DNA of 64,000 nt. Origin: Thermodesulfovibrionales bacterium (GTDB taxonomy: Bacteria; Nitrospirota; Thermodesulfovibrionia; Thermodesulfovibrionales; Dissulfurispiraceae). Location of the stretch: positions 23,170 to 87,169 of the forward strand of contig JASEGS010000003.1 in NCBI GenBank assembly GCA_030017995.1, read 5' to 3'. The notes beneath the pieces were generated by a model. The model was given only the letters and a program-made list of their open reading frames with translations, made no database searches and was not told where the DNA came from. This document shows, in pieces, positions 62,074-64,000 of this stretch; within the stretch, counting starts at the first letter, position 1; every line of letters begins with the position of its first letter. A program made the position numbers and the translations under genes.

Positions 62074-62682
62074 TTAATTCATTATTCCTTTCAACCCGTA
62101 AAGGCTGTAGAAATGCCCTCCTATACTCTCTATCTCTCTTCCTTCTATCAGCAGCCTTATATCGTCTGTTTCAGGGACATTCTTGGTCACTGTTTCAAAA
62201 AGAGATCTTAGCAGATAGTATTCCTGCTTCGCATCACCAGAAAAATTACGCCTGAACTCATCAGAAAGGTCTATATAGACTGTATTGCTCCTGTCCCTGT
62301 AAACACCATGTAATTTCACTTCAGCCATTTGTTCTTTCAATCCCGTCAAATATTCTTTTACAAGAGCCTCTATCATTTCTATAGCCAAAACATTGCCCTT
62401 GAGTCTTCTTTCCTCCATTGACAAACCGTCTTTAAAAGGAAGAAATATTTTCACCAGCACATATGTATCCTCCAGATCAAGCAAATCAGGCTTTACAGTT
62501 ACAGCAGGGCTCTGCTCACTCTTACCGCCTTCTCTAATATCCTGTGAAGGCATCTCCTTTCTTTCTGTTGAAACAAAAAAATGCTTTGTAATAAACCATC
62601 CTGAAATGGCTGCAATAACAAGCGCTACACCAAAAATCAAAATGCTTTTTTTATTATTACGCAATTGTTTCATATCGCTCAA
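62074..62682 (-). CDS. GerMN-domain protein
   Basis: 202 aa. An N-terminal membrane anchor (ILIFGVALVIAAISGWFI) is followed by a GerMN sporulation/germination-like domain: DTYVLVKIFLPFKDGLSMEERRLKG, then AEVKLHGVYRDRSNTVYIDLSDEFRRNF and VPETDDIRLLIEGREIESIGGH. In Gram-negatives, proteins of this type often sit beside murI and amidase genes, as here, suggesting envelope work. The exact function is unknown. Confidence 0.82.
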   Translation of the reverse strand: MSDMKQLRNNKKSILIFGVALVIAAISGWFITKHFFVSTERKEMPSQDIREGGKSEQSPAVTVKPDLLDLEDTYVLVKIFLPFKDGLSMEERRLKGNVLAIEMIEALVKEYLTGLKEQMAEVKLHGVYRDRSNTVYIDLSDEFRRNFSGDAKQEYYLLRSLFETVTKNVPETDDIRLLIEGREIESIGGHFYSLYGLKGIMN

Positions 62683-62710
62683 CCCCTTAATCTATAAACA
62701 GCCATTTTTA

Positions 62711-62878
62711 CATGGATGGCAGGTATGCCGAAAAGTCTTTAATAGCGATACCTTAGAGCCGAACCCTCCTGCCATTTAAAGGCACTTTCAATATCACCTG
62801 TCCATTAAAGAGATAAACAGGCAATCTGATAATCTCATCGCATTATTAAAGGCTTTGAGGTATGCCTGCCATCCATGA
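62711..62878 (+). repeat. Foldback element family C, copy 3
   Basis: 168 bases between the amidase and gerMN genes. Ends catggatggcagg / cctgccatccatg match perfectly. Inner stem gtctttaatagcgat / atcgcattattaaaggc. Closest relative is copy 1. Confidence 0.87.
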
Positions 62879-62898
62879 TTACATATTATGATCAATCA

Positions 62899-63531
62899 CT
62901 AAACATCCAACCCCTTTAATATGGCATTTATAATCCTTTCCCTCATTTTTCTGTCATAATTAAATTTGTCAGGCCGCGGCATTTCTATTAACAAGGCAGG
63001 CGACTCTATTTGGACGATCAAAGGGATTGGCAGTTCTTCATGCCTCACACTCATTTTAAATTCCCTGTTTATGGCTTGAGCAATTCCTTTGACAACAGCA
63101 GTGTTCTTTATAAATTTAGCGTTAGTGACGCCGGACTGTGAGTTTTTCATATCACTGAATAGTGAATATATGACAAATGTATTTTCAGAAGATATATGCA
63201 TGCTGATGAAGATGTCAGGCGCTCCTTGATTTGCAATCCTGACCCTTTCTTTTATAGAGATAGCATAATCACTCTTGCGGGTAAGAAGAACCTTTTTGCC
63301 CTTTCCGGCAAGGGCATTGGCAAAATCCTTCGCAAGGGACATGGTTATTTCCTTCTCAGAAAAATTAGCGCCTTTGATGCCGCTGTCATACCCGCCATGG
63401 CCTGCGTCAATTACAAAGGATTCAAAACTCATCTGGGCTGAAGAAGGAAGATAAAATATAAGGGACAAAAAGCAGAAAACATAAAAAAATATTCTGACTT
63501 CCGGTCTTCGGCTTCTAACTTCTATTCCCAT
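62899..63531 (-). CDS. N-acetylmuramoyl-L-alanine amidase (Amidase_3)
   Basis: 210 aa exported zinc amidase that cleaves the peptidoglycan stem peptide. FVIDAGHGGYDSGIKGANFSEKE (zinc His near residue 44), TRKSDYAISIKERVRIANQG, FISMHISSE (second His) and the later catalytic Glu in LLIEMPRPDKF are present. The first 12 residues (MGIEVRSRRPEVR) are encoded by heptamer units; the hydrophobic signal follows. Confidence 0.9.
   Translation of the reverse strand: MGIEVRSRRPEVRIFFYVFCFLSLIFYLPSSAQMSFESFVIDAGHGGYDSGIKGANFSEKEITMSLAKDFANALAGKGKKVLLTRKSDYAISIKERVRIANQGAPDIFISMHISSENTFVIYSLFSDMKNSQSGVTNAKFIKNTAVVKGIAQAINREFKMSVRHEELPIPLIVQIESPALLIEMPRPDKFNYDRKMRERIINAILKGLDV
63493..63528. repeat. Heptamer array at the amidase start
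   Basis: On the coding strand tagaagt, tagaagc, cgaagac and cggaagt, immediately after the ATG and before the signal-peptide codons. Confidence 0.75.
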
Positions 63532-63666
63532 AACTTAAAAGAATACAGGATGCAACAAATAAGATGCAAGCTGCTTTACATCAATCACAAAAAGATATAT
63601 ATTAGACTTAAATCTGCCTCTTAATCAGAGCAGGCAGGCACAGAAAATCTTCTCTCGGAGGTAAAA

Positions 63667-64000
63667 ATGAAAATGAAATGGATATGTCTATGTCTATGTT
63701 TCTCAGTGTTATTGGTATTTCTTGCAAATATCCCATCTCCGTTTGCCGGAGAGATACAAAAGCTATCCGGTAGAAAATTTGCTCAACTCGTAATGGGCGG
63801 TGTTTTATACGACAACTGGCTTGCTGAACTAAGGGTAAAAGCCGACAAGACACACCCCTCTTATCCTGCCGAAGGAAAACAGAAAGGCGCAGCAACATGG
63901 CGATGCAAAGAATGCCATGGATGGGACTATAAAGGAAAGGACGGAGACTATTCAAAGGGCAATGCGCGGTACACTGGCATCAAAGGGATTACCGGATATG
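63667..64000 (+). CDS. Secreted c-type cytochrome, 3'-truncated by window edge
   Basis: The start ATG 63667 follows GGAGGT. Signal peptide (WICLCLCFSVLLVFLANIPSPFAG), then about 75 residues with one c-heme motif, WRCKECHGWDYKGKDG, followed by YTGIKGITGY. The motif resembles diheme or monoheme electron carriers of the class I type. The frame is open at the window edge, so total size and number of hemes are unknown. Confidence 0.85.
   Translation, partial: MKMKWICLCLCFSVLLVFLANIPSPFAGEIQKLSGRKFAQLVMGGVLYDNWLAELRVKADKTHPSYPAEGKQKGAATWRCKECHGWDYKGKDGDYSKGNARYTGIKGITGY

Noticed and set aside
1..64000. CRISPR arrays, tRNA, rRNA, integrase or transposase genes
   Set aside because: None recognised on either strand. 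The short tandem arrays have 7-8 base units without spacers and are not CRISPR.

Overview
The window is a 64 kb piece of a bacterial chromosome, cut inside topA at the left and inside a c-type cytochrome gene at the right. Gene content suggests an anaerobic or facultative nitrate-respiring bacterium, most likely Nitrospirota (Thermodesulfovibrionia-like). The reasons are a hem operon led by ccsA, a Nap-type nitrate reductase with an octaheme nitrite reductase, CcsA/ResB (system II) cytochrome c maturation, a CYCXC-type selenoprotein and heme-c sensor kinases. The placement is inference from gene families, since there is no rRNA gene. No tRNA, rRNA or CRISPR array was seen.  Layout: (1) 1-11285, topA, a MobB-like GTPase, ccsA, hemA, hemC and cobA-hemD, all on the + strand. 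A 4.2 kb AT-rich island sits exactly between hemA and hemC. It carries a DUF433/DUF5615 toxin-antitoxin pair, HEPN and HicA stubs, and a methyltransferase/nuclease/methyltransferase restriction system, and it is bounded by an 11-bp direct repeat. (2) 11455-16052, a NarX/NarL-like two-component system, a DUF4388-like protein, a frameshifted dCache-HAMP sensor and a hemerythrin. (3) 16314-19593, a CbiMNQO-type Co/Ni uptake operon with a candidate leader attenuator. (4) 19763-24108, cca, then a decayed stretch (HD-GYP and chemoreceptor stubs around a PIN cassette), a NapH-like ferredoxin and a prohibitin pseudogene. (5) 24123-33101, a CzcRS/CusRS-like regulator pair, a small periplasmic protein, a CYCXC selenoprotein, a YtkA-like protein and a CusCBA-type efflux pump. 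(6) 33088-35681, a minus-strand run of housekeeping and stress genes that contains a 54-residue Cys-rich reading frame with an in-frame UGA and a good bacterial SECIS candidate. I read it as a second, apparently undescribed mini-selenoprotein. (7) 35754-44147, a heme-c sensor kinase and regulator, napGHD genes, and an ArsR-led ion-resistance operon. (8) 44441-53628, the respiratory ammonification locus: octaheme nitrite reductase, monoheme Reeler-like protein, large NapA-like protein, TPR protein, ResB and parvulin. (9) 54100-64000, argS and kup, then a minus-strand amidase-gerMN-murI-rph-ftsH-folP run and the start of a cytochrome c gene.  How the genes work together: hem genes make heme, and CcsA/ResB attach it to the many-heme nitrite reductase and other c-type cytochromes. 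NapA and the octaheme protein would reduce nitrate to ammonium, with NapGH feeding quinol electrons. MobB-like and NapD proteins would serve Mo-enzyme maturation. Metal traffic (Cbi uptake, Cus efflux, ArsR/ChrA) surrounds this core.  The noncoding fabric is unusual. At least three families of 130-220 bp foldback elements lie between genes, with terminal stems whose sequence varies while pairing is kept. More than ten heptamer/octamer tandem arrays sit in frame inside conserved genes, and none were noticed inside the restriction island.
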